Assembly: GCA_006844705.1 (NCBI GenBank)
Contig: SPJS01000067.1
Location: forward strand, 41,511-105,510
DNA from: Methylococcaceae bacterium
Lineage (GTDB): Bacteria; Pseudomonadota; Gammaproteobacteria; Methylococcales; Methylomonadaceae
Reading direction: 5' to 3'
Length of the DNA: 64,000 bases
The position numbers were made by a program, and so were the translations under genes. Positions 36,221 through 46,266 of this stretch are shown one piece after another (the stretch's first letter is position 1; each line of letters begins with the position of its first letter). Below the pieces are notes generated by a model, which worked only from the letters and a program-made list of their open reading frames with translations, ran no database searches and had not been told where the DNA came from.

Positions 36221-36879
36221 TAACCTTCGATCAAGTCAGTAAACATTATCCGCAAGGCGATGCGCTGTCTAATGTCAGTTTTCATCTGGACAAAGGAGAA
36301 ATGGCATTTTTGACCGGCCATTCCGGTGCCGGAAAAAGTACGCTGCTTAAACTGATAGCGATGATGGAAATATGCACCCGTGGACAGGTTTTACTGGATG
36401 GGCAAAACTTGAACCGCATCAAGGACAGACAGATTCCCTACATACGGCGCAACATGGGGTTGATTTTTCAGGATTACAAATTACTAATGGATCGTACTGT
36501 TTTCGACAATGTTGCATTTCCGTTGGTAGTGTCGGGTTATGATTTTGATCAGATTTCCCGTCGGGTCAGGGCCGCCCTGCATAAGGTAGGCTTGCTTGGC
36601 CATGAAAAGAAATACCCGCTGGCATTGTCCGGCGGAGAACAGCAACGCGTGGGCATTGCCAGAGCCGTTGTCAACAAGCCAAAATTGATCCTGGCCGATG
36701 AGCCGACGGGTAATCTTGACCCGGAACTGTCCGCAGAAGTTATGCATTTGTTTGAACAATTTCAACAGTCGGGTACCACGGTATTGATTGCCAGCCATGA
36801 CTTGAGCCTGATCAGCCAAATGGGCTATCGCATTATCACCTTGAACCAGGGCAGCCTGATAACTGAAGGTAAACAATGA
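36217..36879 (+). CDS. ftsE: Cell-division ATP-binding protein FtsE
   Basis: ABC ATPase partner of FtsX, which together activate septal peptidoglycan hydrolases. 220 residues with Walker [10 protein letters not shown], signature [14 protein letters not shown], Walker [12 protein letters not shown] and the H-loop ASHD. Coupled by 4-bp overlaps to ftsY upstream and ftsX downstream. Confidence 0.97.
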   Translation: MITFDQVSKHYPQGDALSNVSFHLDKGEMAFLTGHSGAGKSTLLKLIAMMEICTRGQVLLDGQNLNRIKDRQIPYIRRNMGLIFQDYKLLMDRTVFDNVAFPLVVSGYDFDQISRRVRAALHKVGLLGHEKKYPLALSGGEQQRVGIARAVVNKPKLILADEPTGNLDPELSAEVMHLFEQFQQSGTTVLIASHDLSLISQMGYRIITLNQGSLITEGKQ

Positions 36880-37799
36880 ACCGGCTAGCCCGCTATTTTC
36901 AAAATCATGCACGCGCATTTTTTTCCAGTCTCGGCCGCTTATTAACCACGCCATTCACTACGATAATAACAGTGCTGGTGTTGGCAATAACGATTGCCAT
37001 CGCCGCCAGTTTTTATCTTTTGGTGAAAAATACAGCCCAGTTGTCGGCCGGGCTGGAGGCCAGTAACCAGATGTCGGTGTTTTTAAAGCAGAGCGTATCT
37101 GATCAGGCCGCACGCAGACTGGCACAACAACTGGAACAGCGTTCGACTATAGCAGAAGTCAAATTCATCAGTCGGGAAGCTGCGCTGACAGAATTCAAAT
37201 TACACAGTGGATTTGGAGATGCATTGAATGCACTCGATCAAAATCCATTGCCAGCGGTGATTCAGGTACTGCCAGCCGCTCGCCTGGGAGAAGAGCAGGC
37301 GCTGGAATCCCTGGCTGATGATATACAGTCGATGGCTCAAGTGGATTTTGTGCAGCTGGACATGCAATGGGTCAAGCGTTTACACAGCATGCTGGAACTG
37401 GCCGGGCGTGCAGTGGCTATATTGAACACCTTGCTGGCCTTTGCAGTCATCTTCATTACCGGTAACACGATCAGGCTGGAATTGCAGAATCGTCGGGAAG
37501 AAGTGCTGATCGCCAAACTGGTCGGCGCGACCCATGCTTTTATTCAGCGCCCGTTTGTGTATACAGGATTGTGGCTGGGTATGGCGGCAGGTTTTGTCGC
37601 CTGGCTGGTTGTGACCGGCGTGGCCTTGTCATTACAAACACCGGTGACCAATATTTCCCGACTTTATAATAATCAATTCAACATACTCGGGTTTTCATTT
37701 ACAGAAGCACTGGCGATAATTGCAGGTACCGCGACTCTTGGTGCCATCGGCGCATTAATGGTGCTTTACCATCAACTGCAACAAATCAAACCACAATAA
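36876..37799 (+). CDS. ftsX: Cell-division membrane protein FtsX
   Basis: Four-helix membrane partner of FtsE: one N-terminal helix (about 27-50), a periplasmic loop domain (to about 165) and three C-terminal helices. LQNRREEVLIAKLVGATHAF is the conserved cytoplasmic segment after the second helix. 307 residues, normal. Followed by a possible terminator and the rpoH regulatory region. Confidence 0.95.
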   Translation: MNRLARYFQNHARAFFSSLGRLLTTPFTTIITVLVLAITIAIAASFYLLVKNTAQLSAGLEASNQMSVFLKQSVSDQAARRLAQQLEQRSTIAEVKFISREAALTEFKLHSGFGDALNALDQNPLPAVIQVLPAARLGEEQALESLADDIQSMAQVDFVQLDMQWVKRLHSMLELAGRAVAILNTLLAFAVIFITGNTIRLELQNRREEVLIAKLVGATHAFIQRPFVYTGLWLGMAAGFVAWLVVTGVALSLQTPVTNISRLYNNQFNILGFSFTEALAIIAGTATLGAIGALMVLYHQLQQIKPQ

Positions 37800-37955
37800 T
37801 GACCTCAACCTGTGACTCCACTTTGGCACAGGACGCAAGCTTTTGATTCCACCGTGGTCACTGATGAACGCTCCTGTAATCAGCATATATCACTCCATTT
37901 GGTGAAAAAAAACCCGCTTAACCCTTGGGTGAAGCTAACGTGTCCTGCTATTGCC

Positions 37956-37996
37956 CCTCGTACCCATCCGTGTAAGCGAGGCTAAGATTTTTTTTT
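37956..37996 (+). terminator. Possible Rho-independent terminator after ftsX
   Basis: A short stem (CCTCG with CGAGG) closes a 16-nt loop and is followed, after six bases, by nine T. The stem is short and not directly next to the T-run, so the call is tentative. The rest of the 361 bp between ftsX and rpoH holds no gene; its 3' third is the rpoH control region. Confidence 0.4.
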
Positions 37997-38075
37997 AAAG
38001 TCGCTGCGAAACCATAACTTACATACGATTATCTACATTGAAAGAACAGGCCCAGGTTGGGAACTTATTAATTTG

Positions 38076-38102
38076 TTAGCACTCCTACAGATTGAGTGCT
38101 AA
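38076..38102. promoter_or_regulatory. CIRCE element (HrcA operator) upstream of rpoH
   Basis: TTAGCACTC-N9-GAGTGCTAA matches the textbook CIRCE consensus at all 18 arm positions with the standard 9-nt spacer. It lies 59 bp before the rpoH ATG. HrcA bound to CIRCE represses heat-shock genes (groESL, dnaK) in many bacteria; here it would place the heat-shock sigma factor under HrcA. The element also rules out the longer open frame beginning at 38092 as the natural start. Confidence 0.9.
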
Positions 38103-38160
38103 AATTAATCTGACCATAACGTGTAGCGGCATTGTGTCGCTGACAAATAAAGAGGTAATA

Positions 38161-39015
38161 ATGAACAACGCTTTAACCTTGCCAGTAAATTTATCCGTAG
38201 GCTCTCTGGACTCATATATGAGTGCAATTGCTCACATGCCGAAATTATCGGCCGAGCAGGAGCGCGAGCTGGCTATTCGTTATCGTGATAAGGATGACCT
38301 GGAAGCCGCGCGCGAGCTGATTATGTCAAATCTGCGGTTTGTTGCCCACGTGGCGCGGGGCTATAACGGTTATGGCCTGGCTATGGCCGACATCATACAG
38401 GAAGGCAATGTCGGATTGATGAAGGCGGTTAAACGTTTTGATCCTGACATGGGCGTGCGTCTGGTGTCATTCGCCATTCATTGGATACGTGCTGAAATCC
38501 ACGAGTTCGTGATTAAAAACTGGCGCATCGTTAAAGTAGCCACAACCAAGGCGCAGCGTAAACTCTTCTTTAATCTGAGAAAATCCAAAACGGATCTGGG
38601 CTGGTTATCTAAAGATGATGCAGATGCCCTTGCTGAAAATCTGGATGTTGATGTCAAAATCGTTTATGAAATGGAAGAGCGTCTGGATGGGCGAGATATG
38701 GCCTTTGACATGTCCAATGATGACGCCGATGACAACAACACTGCTCCGGTTAACTACCTGGAAAAACAAGGTGTTGATCCTGCCGTATTGTTGGAAAATG
38801 CTGACTGGAAAAACCATGAAGAAGGTATGTTGCAAAACGCCATGGCCAATCTGGACGAGCGTAGTCTGGATATTTTAACCAGTCGCTGGCTAAACGAAGA
38901 AAAAGCAACCCTGCATGATCTGGCGGATCGTTATGGTGTTTCAGCTGAACGTATCAGGCAGCTGGAGAAAAACGCCATGAAAAAACTCAAGTCTGCTGTC
39001 GTGCTGGAAGCATGA
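38161..39015 (+). CDS. rpoH: Heat-shock sigma factor RpoH (sigma32)
   Basis: A 284-residue alternative sigma factor for chaperone and protease genes. Region 2 is seen around [21 protein letters not shown], the RpoH box in [10 protein letters not shown], and region 4.2 near the C-terminus ([15 protein letters not shown]). The start is the ATG at 38161 after an AGAGGT ribosome site; the frame is open back to 38092, through the CIRCE element. Synteny ftsY-ftsE-ftsX-rpoH supports the identity. Confidence 0.97.
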   Translation: MNNALTLPVNLSVGSLDSYMSAIAHMPKLSAEQERELAIRYRDKDDLEAARELIMSNLRFVAHVARGYNGYGLAMADIIQEGNVGLMKAVKRFDPDMGVRLVSFAIHWIRAEIHEFVIKNWRIVKVATTKAQRKLFFNLRKSKTDLGWLSKDDADALAENLDVDVKIVYEMEERLDGRDMAFDMSNDDADDNNTAPVNYLEKQGVDPAVLLENADWKNHEEGMLQNAMANLDERSLDILTSRWLNEEKATLHDLADRYGVSAERIRQLEKNAMKKLKSAVVLEA

Positions 39016-39023
39016 TAAAAAGC

Positions 39024-39052
39024 TTGGAAAGATAGGCCGAGTTCGCTATAAT
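39024..39052 (+). promoter_or_regulatory. Sigma70-type promoter of tRNA-Leu
   Basis: TTGGAA and a perfect TATAAT separated by 17 bp lie 11 bp ahead of the tRNA and directly after rpoH. Confidence 0.75.
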
Positions 39053-39063
39053 CCTCGTTCTCT

Positions 39064-39148
39064 GCCGAGGTGGCGAAACTGGTAGACGCGCTGGATTCAA
39101 AATCCTGTTCCTTCGGGAGTGCCGGTTCGATTCCGGCCCTCGGTACCA
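39064..39148 (+). tRNA. tRNA-Leu (anticodon CAA)
   Basis: An 85-nt class II tRNA with encoded CCA. Acceptor GCCGAGG pairs with CCTCGGT (one G-U), the anticodon loop is TTCAAAA, a variable arm (CCTTCGGG region) is present, and the T-arm is GCCGG-TTCGATT-CCGGC. It decodes UUG. Confidence 0.95.
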
Positions 39149-39183
39149 AGAGATATTTCGGATAAAACCGAAAACATCAAGAA

Positions 39184-39216
39184 ACCCGCAAGTGTTAAGA
39201 CTTGGCGGGTTTTTTT
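39184..39216 (+). terminator. Rho-independent terminator after tRNA-Leu
   Basis: ACCCGC-AAGT pairs with ACTTGGCGGGT (one bulged base) around a six-base loop and is followed by seven T. Confidence 0.85.
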
Positions 39217-39245
39217 ATGCCCGTAGTATTCTGCATAATATTGTT

Positions 39246-39275
39246 TGGGCCTCATAACCCGACAGCCTCCTACGA
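39246..39275 (-). repeat. Single REP-like repeat copy
   Basis: On the minus strand this reads TAGGAGGCTGTCGGGTTATG (39253-39272). It differs from the left arm of the element at 34028-34113 at two of 20 positions. It lacks a partner arm here. It lies in the 307 bp gap between tRNA-Leu and ppsA, which otherwise holds only the tRNA terminator and presumably the ppsA promoter. Confidence 0.55.
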
Positions 39276-39455
39276 CAAAAGGATGACGAAAATCTGATGG
39301 TTTATCGTAATGTTAAGGTGTCAGAATCAGTTTAAAGATCAATTTTTAGAGTTATTGATTCATATCAAAAATTCCCCGCAAAATTCCTGAAATTGTTTAC
39401 CTGTTTTACAGGTCTACCTTGATGAAAGATCTGTATTCACTGCTAAGGAATTTGT

Positions 39456-41858
39456 ATGTTTACTTTTCAATACATCCGCTTTTTCAATGAAATCGGTATT
39501 GATGATATTCCTCTGGTCGGAGGGAAGAATGCGTCGCTGGGGGAGATGGTGCAGCAGCTTGAGCCAGCCGGGGTCAAGGTGCCGGACGGCTTTGCCATTA
39601 CTGCCGAGGCTTATCGTTATTTGCTGGATGAAAACCAGTTGTGGTCGCCGTTAAAAGCCACACTGGCTGATCTTGATCCACGGGATGTGCAGCAATTGGT
39701 GCGTTGCGGAAAAAAGGCGCGGGAACTTGTTTTTGCCGCGACCATGCCGCAGGATTTGAAAACTGAAATTGTGCAGGCCTATGCCCGATTGCGTAAAGAG
39801 TATGGAGAAAATATGAGTCTGGCGGTGCGTAGTTCGGCGACCGCTGAAGATCTGCCAACGGCTAGTTTTGCCGGGCAACAGGATACTTACCTGAATATAC
39901 ATGGTGATGAAACCTTGCTGGATGCCTGCATGCGTTGTTTTGCCAGTCTGTTTACTGACCGTGCCATCCACTATCGCATAGACCAGGGTTTTGATCATTT
40001 TGATGTTGCCTTATCCATCGGTGTGATGAAGATGGTCAGGGCAGACCGGGCGAGCAGCGGAGTGATGTTTTCACTGGATACGGAAACCGGCTTTCGCGAT
40101 GTGGTGTTTATCACCGGGGCGTATGGGCTGGGAGAAAATGTGGTGCAGGGTGCGGTGGAGCCGGATGAGTTTTATGTACACAAGCCGACGTTTGAGCAGG
40201 GTCATCGTTGTGTGTTGCGCCGGGTACTGGGGGCCAAGGCGCTTAAAATGGTGTATTCGGAAGGTCACACTCGACAGGCCACACGTAATATTCCGACTCC
40301 AAAAGTCGAGCGGGAGCAATTCTGTCTGAGTGATGATGAAGTGCTGACCTTGGCCGATTATGCGATCAAGATAGAAAAACTCTACAGTCAACTGGCAGGC
40401 AAAGACAGGCCAATGGATATGGAATGGGCTAAGGATGCGGATGACGGGCAACTGTATATGGTGCAGGCGCGGCCGGAAACAGTCGCCTCGCAACAACAGG
40501 GGGTGGTGCTTGAGGAATATCATTTACTCCAATCGGCACAGGCGCGGGTAACGGGCTATGCCGTCGGCACCAAAATAGCCAGCGGCAAGGCGAGAATTTT
40601 TGCTAGCACGACCCGCTTGAGTGAATTTCAGCCAGGCGAAGTACTGGTTGCAGATACCACCACACCGGATTGGGAACCGGTGATGAAGATTGCTGCCGCT
40701 ATTGTTACCAATCATGGTGGACGTACCTGTCATGCCGCGATTATTGCGCGTGAGCTGGGCATTCCTGCAGTGGTGGGATGCAGTGAAGCGACGACACAGA
40801 TTAAAGACGGTGAAGAAGTTTCGGTATCCTGTGCTGAAGGCAGTGTCGGCAAGATATATCCCGGTAAGCTATCGTTTGAAATTCAAAAGACTGATCTGGC
40901 GGAATTGCCGCGACCCAGAACCAGAATCATGTTGAATCTGGGCAATCCGGAGCTGGCGTTTAAAACCAGCTTTTTACCCAACGATGGTGTGGGTCTGGCG
41001 CGTATGGAATTCATTATCAATGAATACATCAAGGCGCATCCGATGGCATTGTTGTACCCTGACCGCTTGTCCAGCAAACAGGAAAAATCTGCCATCGTGC
41101 ATTTGACCAGGCATTATGCCAGTGGCAAGGATTACTTCGTGCAGCGATTATCAGAAGGCGTGGGTACCATCGCAGCTGCGTTTTATCCCAAGCCGGTCGT
41201 GGTACGCATGTCAGACTTCAAGACCAATGAATACGCCTCTTTGCTGGGCGGCCAGGTGTTTGAACACGACGAAGCCAATCCGATGATCGGTTTTCGCGGA
41301 GCGGCACGGTACACCCATCCGGATTATGCCGAGGCCTTTTCAATGGAATGTGCTGCAATGAGGCGGGTACGTGAAGACATGGGGCTGGATAATGTGATCC
41401 TGATGATCCCTTTTTGCCGCCGGATTGCCGAAGCAGAAAAGGTGCTGATTAAAATGGGCATCTGTGGTTTAAAGCGTGGCGAGCAGGGGTTAAAGATTTA
41501 TGTGATGTGCGAAATTCCCAATAACGTTATTCAGATTGATGCCTTTGCGCAGTTGTTTGACGGGTTTTCCATTGGCTCCAATGATCTGACTCAGTTAACC
41601 CTGGGCGTAGATCGGGATTCAGAAATCATTGCCGATGCCTTTGATGAGAGTGATGCGGGTGTCAAACAGATGATACGCTTGGCGGTTGATGGTGCCAAGC
41701 GGAATCAGTGTCATTCCGGATTGTGTGGACAGGCGCCATCTGATAACCCGGCATTTGCCGAGTTTCTGGTCGAGCTTGGGATTGATTCTATCAGTTTGAA
41801 CCCGGATACCGTCATCCAAACAACTCGGCGGATTTTAGCGCTTGAACAACATCTATAA
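39456..41858 (+). CDS. ppsA: Phosphoenolpyruvate synthase
   Basis: Converts pyruvate, ATP and water to PEP, AMP and phosphate for gluconeogenesis. The 800 residues show the ATP-grasp N-terminus (GGKNASLGEM, RSSATAEDLPTASFAGQQDT) and the phosphohistidine domain GGRTCHAAIIARELGIPAVVG. The TIM-barrel PEP domain contains GSNDLTQLTLGVDRDSE and the catalytic Cys in HSGLCGQAPSD. Full length. Monocistronic, with no PEP-synthase regulatory protein gene beside it. Confidence 0.97.
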   Translation: MFTFQYIRFFNEIGIDDIPLVGGKNASLGEMVQQLEPAGVKVPDGFAITAEAYRYLLDENQLWSPLKATLADLDPRDVQQLVRCGKKARELVFAATMPQDLKTEIVQAYARLRKEYGENMSLAVRSSATAEDLPTASFAGQQDTYLNIHGDETLLDACMRCFASLFTDRAIHYRIDQGFDHFDVALSIGVMKMVRADRASSGVMFSLDTETGFRDVVFITGAYGLGENVVQGAVEPDEFYVHKPTFEQGHRCVLRRVLGAKALKMVYSEGHTRQATRNIPTPKVEREQFCLSDDEVLTLADYAIKIEKLYSQLAGKDRPMDMEWAKDADDGQLYMVQARPETVASQQQGVVLEEYHLLQSAQARVTGYAVGTKIASGKARIFASTTRLSEFQPGEVLVADTTTPDWEPVMKIAAAIVTNHGGRTCHAAIIARELGIPAVVGCSEATTQIKDGEEVSVSCAEGSVGKIYPGKLSFEIQKTDLAELPRPRTRIMLNLGNPELAFKTSFLPNDGVGLARMEFIINEYIKAHPMALLYPDRLSSKQEKSAIVHLTRHYASGKDYFVQRLSEGVGTIAAAFYPKPVVVRMSDFKTNEYASLLGGQVFEHDEANPMIGFRGAARYTHPDYAEAFSMECAAMRRVREDMGLDNVILMIPFCRRIAEAEKVLIKMGICGLKRGEQGLKIYVMCEIPNNVIQIDAFAQLFDGFSIGSNDLTQLTLGVDRDSEIIADAFDESDAGVKQMIRLAVDGAKRNQCHSGLCGQAPSDNPAFAEFLVELGIDSISLNPDTVIQTTRRILALEQHL

Positions 41859-42060
41859 ACGTCTTACCTTATCCCGTTGAACTTATTTACCTTCAACAGG
41901 TATATAAAAGGCTGAATTGAAGTTTTTTGCAGTATGAGTTGAATTTATCCATATTGCATGCGTTGTTTTCTTTTTCAGCACCATCAACAGTTAATCTAGA
42001 GAAACATTGGCCTGAAGACCATTCCGGCTGGTGTATTAAACACCTAAATATGAGGGTTCT

Positions 42061-43125
42061 ATGACGCAATCAATGCGTTTGGCGGGGATTGCCGTCATCA
42101 TCGTGGCTGTCTGGCTACTAAGTGGTCAGTTTGTAAACAGTGAGAAAAAACAGGACGAGCCGCAGGAAAAAGCGTCGCCATTAATGAGTGTGTCAGTGAT
42201 GATATCTAATGCACAACAGATTCGGCAGCAGCTTATGTTGCAAGGCCAACTATTGGCCAACGAGAATCTGACAATGCGTGCGCAGACGGCAGGTACGGTT
42301 GAACGTTTGTTGGTGGAAGAGGGGGATGTGGTAGCACAAGGTCAGTTGTTGCTGCAGATTGATGAACGTGATCGTCGTGCACGCTTGGCCAGTATTGAGG
42401 CCCAGATCGCACACAAAAAACTGAATCTGAAAGCAATGCGCCGACTGAAGGGTAATAATCTGCAGTCGGAAAATAATGTCGCCCTGGCGAAAGCGGAATT
42501 AATGCAGGTGCAGGCGGAGAAATCCGCTTTGTTGCAGGATTTATCGTATACCCGTGTGGAAGCGCCGTTTCCCGGTGTAGTCAATGTTCGTCAAATTGCA
42601 CAAGGCAGTTATGTTGACATGGGTGACTCCATGTTGGAGCTGGTCGATATTTCTCGCCTGGCTGCAGAGACGCATGTCAGCCAGCAATTGATCGGCAAGA
42701 TTCATATGGGGCAGTCCGTCAGTCTTCAATTGCTGGATGGTCGTTCGGTTGAGGCTAAAGTCAGTTTTATCAGTCATCAGGCTGATGTCGATACCCGCAG
42801 CTTTAGAGTGGAGGCCGATTTTGATAATTCTGAGCTACACATTAAGGCGGGAGGCAGTCTGGAAATTAAAGTATACGGAGACACTTTGCAGGGGCATGAA
42901 ATCCCTTTGTCTTTGCTGACTTTGAATGAACAGGGCGGGCTTGGGGTTAAAGCCGTATCTGACCAGGGTGAGGTGGTTTTTTACCCAGTTAAACGAATCC
43001 GGATGAGCGAAAAGGGAGTCTGGGTGTCCGGTTTGCCTGCAGTGGTGAATCTGATTCAGCAAGGCCAGAACTTTGTCGTGGCTGGAGAAAAAGTACGTAT
43101 TTTGCAGCCCGAGGAACCATCATGA
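42061..43125 (+). CDS. RND efflux periplasmic adaptor (membrane fusion protein)
   Basis: A 354-residue HlyD/AcrA-type adaptor. One N-terminal membrane segment (about 7-23), then the two lipoyl half-motifs (TAGTVERLLVEEGDVVAQGQ and YTRVEAPFPGVVNV), a coiled-coil hairpin between them, and beta-barrel and membrane-proximal domains. It links an inner-membrane RND pump to an outer-membrane channel. Overlaps the pump gene by 4 bp. No outer-membrane factor gene is nearby, so a TolC-type channel from elsewhere is likely. Confidence 0.9.
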   Translation: MTQSMRLAGIAVIIVAVWLLSGQFVNSEKKQDEPQEKASPLMSVSVMISNAQQIRQQLMLQGQLLANENLTMRAQTAGTVERLLVEEGDVVAQGQLLLQIDERDRRARLASIEAQIAHKKLNLKAMRRLKGNNLQSENNVALAKAELMQVQAEKSALLQDLSYTRVEAPFPGVVNVRQIAQGSYVDMGDSMLELVDISRLAAETHVSQQLIGKIHMGQSVSLQLLDGRSVEAKVSFISHQADVDTRSFRVEADFDNSELHIKAGGSLEIKVYGDTLQGHEIPLSLLTLNEQGGLGVKAVSDQGEVVFYPVKRIRMSEKGVWVSGLPAVVNLIQQGQNFVVAGEKVRILQPEEPS

Positions 43126-46100
43126 TGTCGCTGTATACGTCAGTATTTTCGCATACCCGAACGGTATTATTAGTGCTTCTGTTTATTATCATCAGCGGTG
43201 CACTCAGCTATTTCAGCATTCCCAAGGAATCGGAGCCGGATATTCCGATACCTATTATCTATGTGACCATGAATCATGAAGGGATTTCACCGGAAGATGC
43301 CGAGCGCTTACTGGTGCGCCCGATGGAAAAAGAGCTGCAAGGCATTGAAGGAGTCAAAGAAATTATCAGCAATGCACGGGAGGGCTTTGCCTCTGTGCAG
43401 ATAGAGTTTATTGCCGGTTTTGACAGTGACAAGGCGCTGCTTGATGTGCGGGAAAAGGTGGATGTCGCCAAAACCGAATTACCGGATGATACCGAAGAGC
43501 CTGAAGTTAATGAAGTGAATGTCGCGCTGTTTCCAGTATTGACCATTTCTCTGGCCGGACAACTGCCGGAGCGCACCTTGATTTATCTGGCCAAGGAACT
43601 CAAAGACAAGGTTGAGGCCCTGCCTGGTGTGCTGGAAGTTGATATTGGCGGGGATCGCGAGCATTTGCTGGAAGTCATCGTAGAACCGACCATTCTGGAA
43701 ACTTACGATATCAGTTTTCGTCAGTTGTTTGAAATGATTACTAACAATAACCTGCTGGTGGCTGCCGGTGCGATAGACCAGGGTAGTGGCCGATTGACGG
43801 TTAAAGTGCCGGGTCTGGTGGAAGAACCCGCAGACATATTGGGCATGCCGATCAAGGTGGTGGGCGATACAGTAGTGACGGTTGCTGATGTTGCGACTGT
43901 GAAAAAAACGTTTAAGGATGCAGAAGGTTTTGCCCGTGTAGACGGCCATAAAGCGATTACGCTGGAAGTAAAAAAGCGGGTGGGCGCCAATATTATTGAA
44001 ACCAATCAGCAGATACGTCAGCTGGTCGCCGAATTGCAGACCTTTTGGCCTGAGCATCTGCAAGTGACCTTTATGCAGGATAAGTCGCAGCAAATTATTG
44101 ATATGCTGACTGATCTGCAAAATAACATTTTATCAGCAATCATTTTGGTGATGATCGTGATATTGGCGGCTATGGGCTTGCGCTCATCCCTGTTGGTCGG
44201 TTTAGCCATACCAGGATCATTTCTGGCGGCCATACTATTTCTTGACAACATGGGGTACACCCTGAATATTGTCGTACTGTTCAGCCTGATTCTGGTAGTA
44301 GGCATGCTGGTTGATGGCGCTATTGTGGTCATCGAACTGGCGGATCGCAATCAGCATCTTGGGCAACCGGCCACAGTGGCCTATGCTGGTGCGGCCAAAA
44401 GAATGGCGGGGCCGGTGATTGCATCAACATTAACCACCCTGGCGGTATTTTTGCCGTTATTGAACTGGCCTGGACTGGTGGGTGAATTTATGAAATTCAT
44501 GCCGATTACGGTGATTATTGCCATGACGGCATCGCTGGCGATGGCATTGGTATTTTTGCCTGTATTGGGAGCGACGATTGCCGGAAAAAATACGCATTAT
44601 GATGCTGAGGAAGAAAACGCCTTTACCCGAGGCTATGCAGCCTTGTTGCAGAAGATTTTATTGCATCCGCTCAAAGTGCTGGGTGTTGCACTGTTCTTGA
44701 TCGTTTTAAGCTACATTGCCTTTTTTAATTTCAGTAAAGGGGTAGAGTTTTTTCCAGATGTGGAGCCGGAATTTGCATTGGTGCATATTCATGCACGTGG
44801 CGATTTGTCCATTTATGAGAAGGATGCCATTGTCAGCGAGGTCGAACAGACGTTGCTGGCTATGCCAGAATTAAAGTCGGTTTATGCCCGCTCCTTTAAT
44901 CAACCGGAAGGACAGGATGTGGCTGAGGATGTCATCGGGACAATTCAACTGGAATTGATTCCATGGTCGCAGCGACGAAAAGCAGCAGAGATTATTGAAG
45001 AGATTAGGCATGCGACCCGCAATATCGCCGGCGTGATAATCGAAATCCGCAAGCAGGAAGAAGGGCCGGGCGGCGGTAAGCCGATCCAGCTTGAATTCAG
45101 CTCACAGCAGCCAGAGCGTATCCCGCCGGTCATTAAAGCAGTGAGACTGGTTATGCAGGAGGTCGGCGGATTTACTGATATAGAAGATAACCTGCCTTTG
45201 CCAGGCATCGATTGGTCGTTTACTATCAACCGCCAGCGTGCCGCACAATTTGGTGCCGATGTGGCATCGCTAGGGCAAACGGTACAATTGGTAACCTCAG
45301 GGATAAAAGTGACCGATTATCGACCGGATGATACCGATGATGAAGTGGATATCCAGTTAAGGTATCCAGCCAGTTATCGCAACCTTGATCAACTTGCCAT
45401 GCTCAAAGTGCCGACTGAAGTAGGCATGGTACCGATCAGTCATTTCGTCAGTTTGCAGCCGGAAGCTAAATCCGGAACCTTGCAGCGTGTCAATAGCAAG
45501 CGCGCTATCACCTTGCAGTCAGATGTAGCGGAAGGTTTATTGCCGGATAATCAGCTTAAAGCATTGCAACAGGCGTTACAGGATAAGCAGATTGATCCGA
45601 TGGTTAGTTTCCAGGTCAAAGGCGAAGACGAAGAACAACGTGAAGCGGCGGACTTTTTATCCAAAGCGTTTGCCGGGGCTATCTTTTTAATGGGGCTGAT
45701 TTTGGTGACCCAATTTAATAGTCTATATCAAGCGGTTCTAGTGTTATCGGCGATTGTTTTGTCCACCGCCGGAGTACTGCTGGGTTTGCTGATTACAGAT
45801 CAGGCGTTTGGCATCGTAATGGTAGGGCTGGGGATTATCGCACTGTCCGGAATTGTGGTGAATAACAATATTGTGTTGATAGATACATATAATCAGCATC
45901 GACAAGCAGGGCTGGAAAGCCTGGAGGCTGCCGTCGAAACCGGACGTCAGCGTTTACGGCCGGTTTTGCTAACGGCTGTGACAACTATCCTGGGGTTGAT
46001 TCCTATGGTCATGGCGATGAATATTGATTTGATTCATCGCGAGATTACCTTTGGCGCGCCCTCTACGCAATGGTGGACACAGCTGGCCAGCGCCATTGCC

Positions 46101-46214
46101 GGCGGCTTGTCTTTTGCTACCGTATTGACGTTGGTGCTGACACCTTGCCTTTTGGTATTAGGCGATAAAATTTTTTTAAAAAGTCTGTCAACCATTTTAA
46201 AACCCAGCCGTTAA
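43122..46214 (+). CDS. RND efflux pump permease (AcrB/HAE-like)
   Basis: A 1030-residue proton-driven exporter with twelve membrane helices and two large periplasmic loops. Typical: the first-helix region, GMLVDGAIVVIELADRN in helix 4 with its proton-relay Asp, PVIASTLTTLAVFLPLL and the second-half repeat GIVVNNNIVLIDTYNQH with QRLRPVLLTAVTT. Substrate is not predictable; the PKESEPDIPIP-type start is shared by many uncharacterised HAE pumps. Confidence 0.93.
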   Translation: MMSLYTSVFSHTRTVLLVLLFIIISGALSYFSIPKESEPDIPIPIIYVTMNHEGISPEDAERLLVRPMEKELQGIEGVKEIISNAREGFASVQIEFIAGFDSDKALLDVREKVDVAKTELPDDTEEPEVNEVNVALFPVLTISLAGQLPERTLIYLAKELKDKVEALPGVLEVDIGGDREHLLEVIVEPTILETYDISFRQLFEMITNNNLLVAAGAIDQGSGRLTVKVPGLVEEPADILGMPIKVVGDTVVTVADVATVKKTFKDAEGFARVDGHKAITLEVKKRVGANIIETNQQIRQLVAELQTFWPEHLQVTFMQDKSQQIIDMLTDLQNNILSAIILVMIVILAAMGLRSSLLVGLAIPGSFLAAILFLDNMGYTLNIVVLFSLILVVGMLVDGAIVVIELADRNQHLGQPATVAYAGAAKRMAGPVIASTLTTLAVFLPLLNWPGLVGEFMKFMPITVIIAMTASLAMALVFLPVLGATIAGKNTHYDAEEENAFTRGYAALLQKILLHPLKVLGVALFLIVLSYIAFFNFSKGVEFFPDVEPEFALVHIHARGDLSIYEKDAIVSEVEQTLLAMPELKSVYARSFNQPEGQDVAEDVIGTIQLELIPWSQRRKAAEIIEEIRHATRNIAGVIIEIRKQEEGPGGGKPIQLEFSSQQPERIPPVIKAVRLVMQEVGGFTDIEDNLPLPGIDWSFTINRQRAAQFGADVASLGQTVQLVTSGIKVTDYRPDDTDDEVDIQLRYPASYRNLDQLAMLKVPTEVGMVPISHFVSLQPEAKSGTLQRVNSKRAITLQSDVAEGLLPDNQLKALQQALQDKQIDPMVSFQVKGEDEEQREAADFLSKAFAGAIFLMGLILVTQFNSLYQAVLVLSAIVLSTAGVLLGLLITDQAFGIVMVGLGIIALSGIVVNNNIVLIDTYNQHRQAGLESLEAAVETGRQRLRPVLLTAVTTILGLIPMVMAMNIDLIHREITFGAPSTQWWTQLASAIAGGLSFATVLTLVLTPCLLVLGDKIFLKSLSTILKPSR

Positions 46215-46225
46215 TTACTATGAAC

Positions 46226-46244
46226 CCGGTTCAAACCGGTTTTT
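46226..46244 (+). terminator. Short terminator after the RND operon
   Basis: CCGGT-TCAA-ACCGG, a 5-bp stem with a four-base loop, is followed by five T, 12 bp after the pump stop. Short but well placed. Confidence 0.5.
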
Positions 46245-46266
46245 GCTTAACAGATGGGATAAAAAA

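Noticed and set aside
38092..38160. Upstream ATG for rpoH
   Set aside because: It falls inside the CIRCE palindrome and has no ribosome site; AGAGGT precedes the ATG at 38161.
38931..39149. Minus-strand frame starting V-P-R-A-G-I-E-P-A-L
   Set aside because: It is the antisense of the tRNA-Leu gene. This peptide is a well-known spurious annotation arising from tRNA-Leu.
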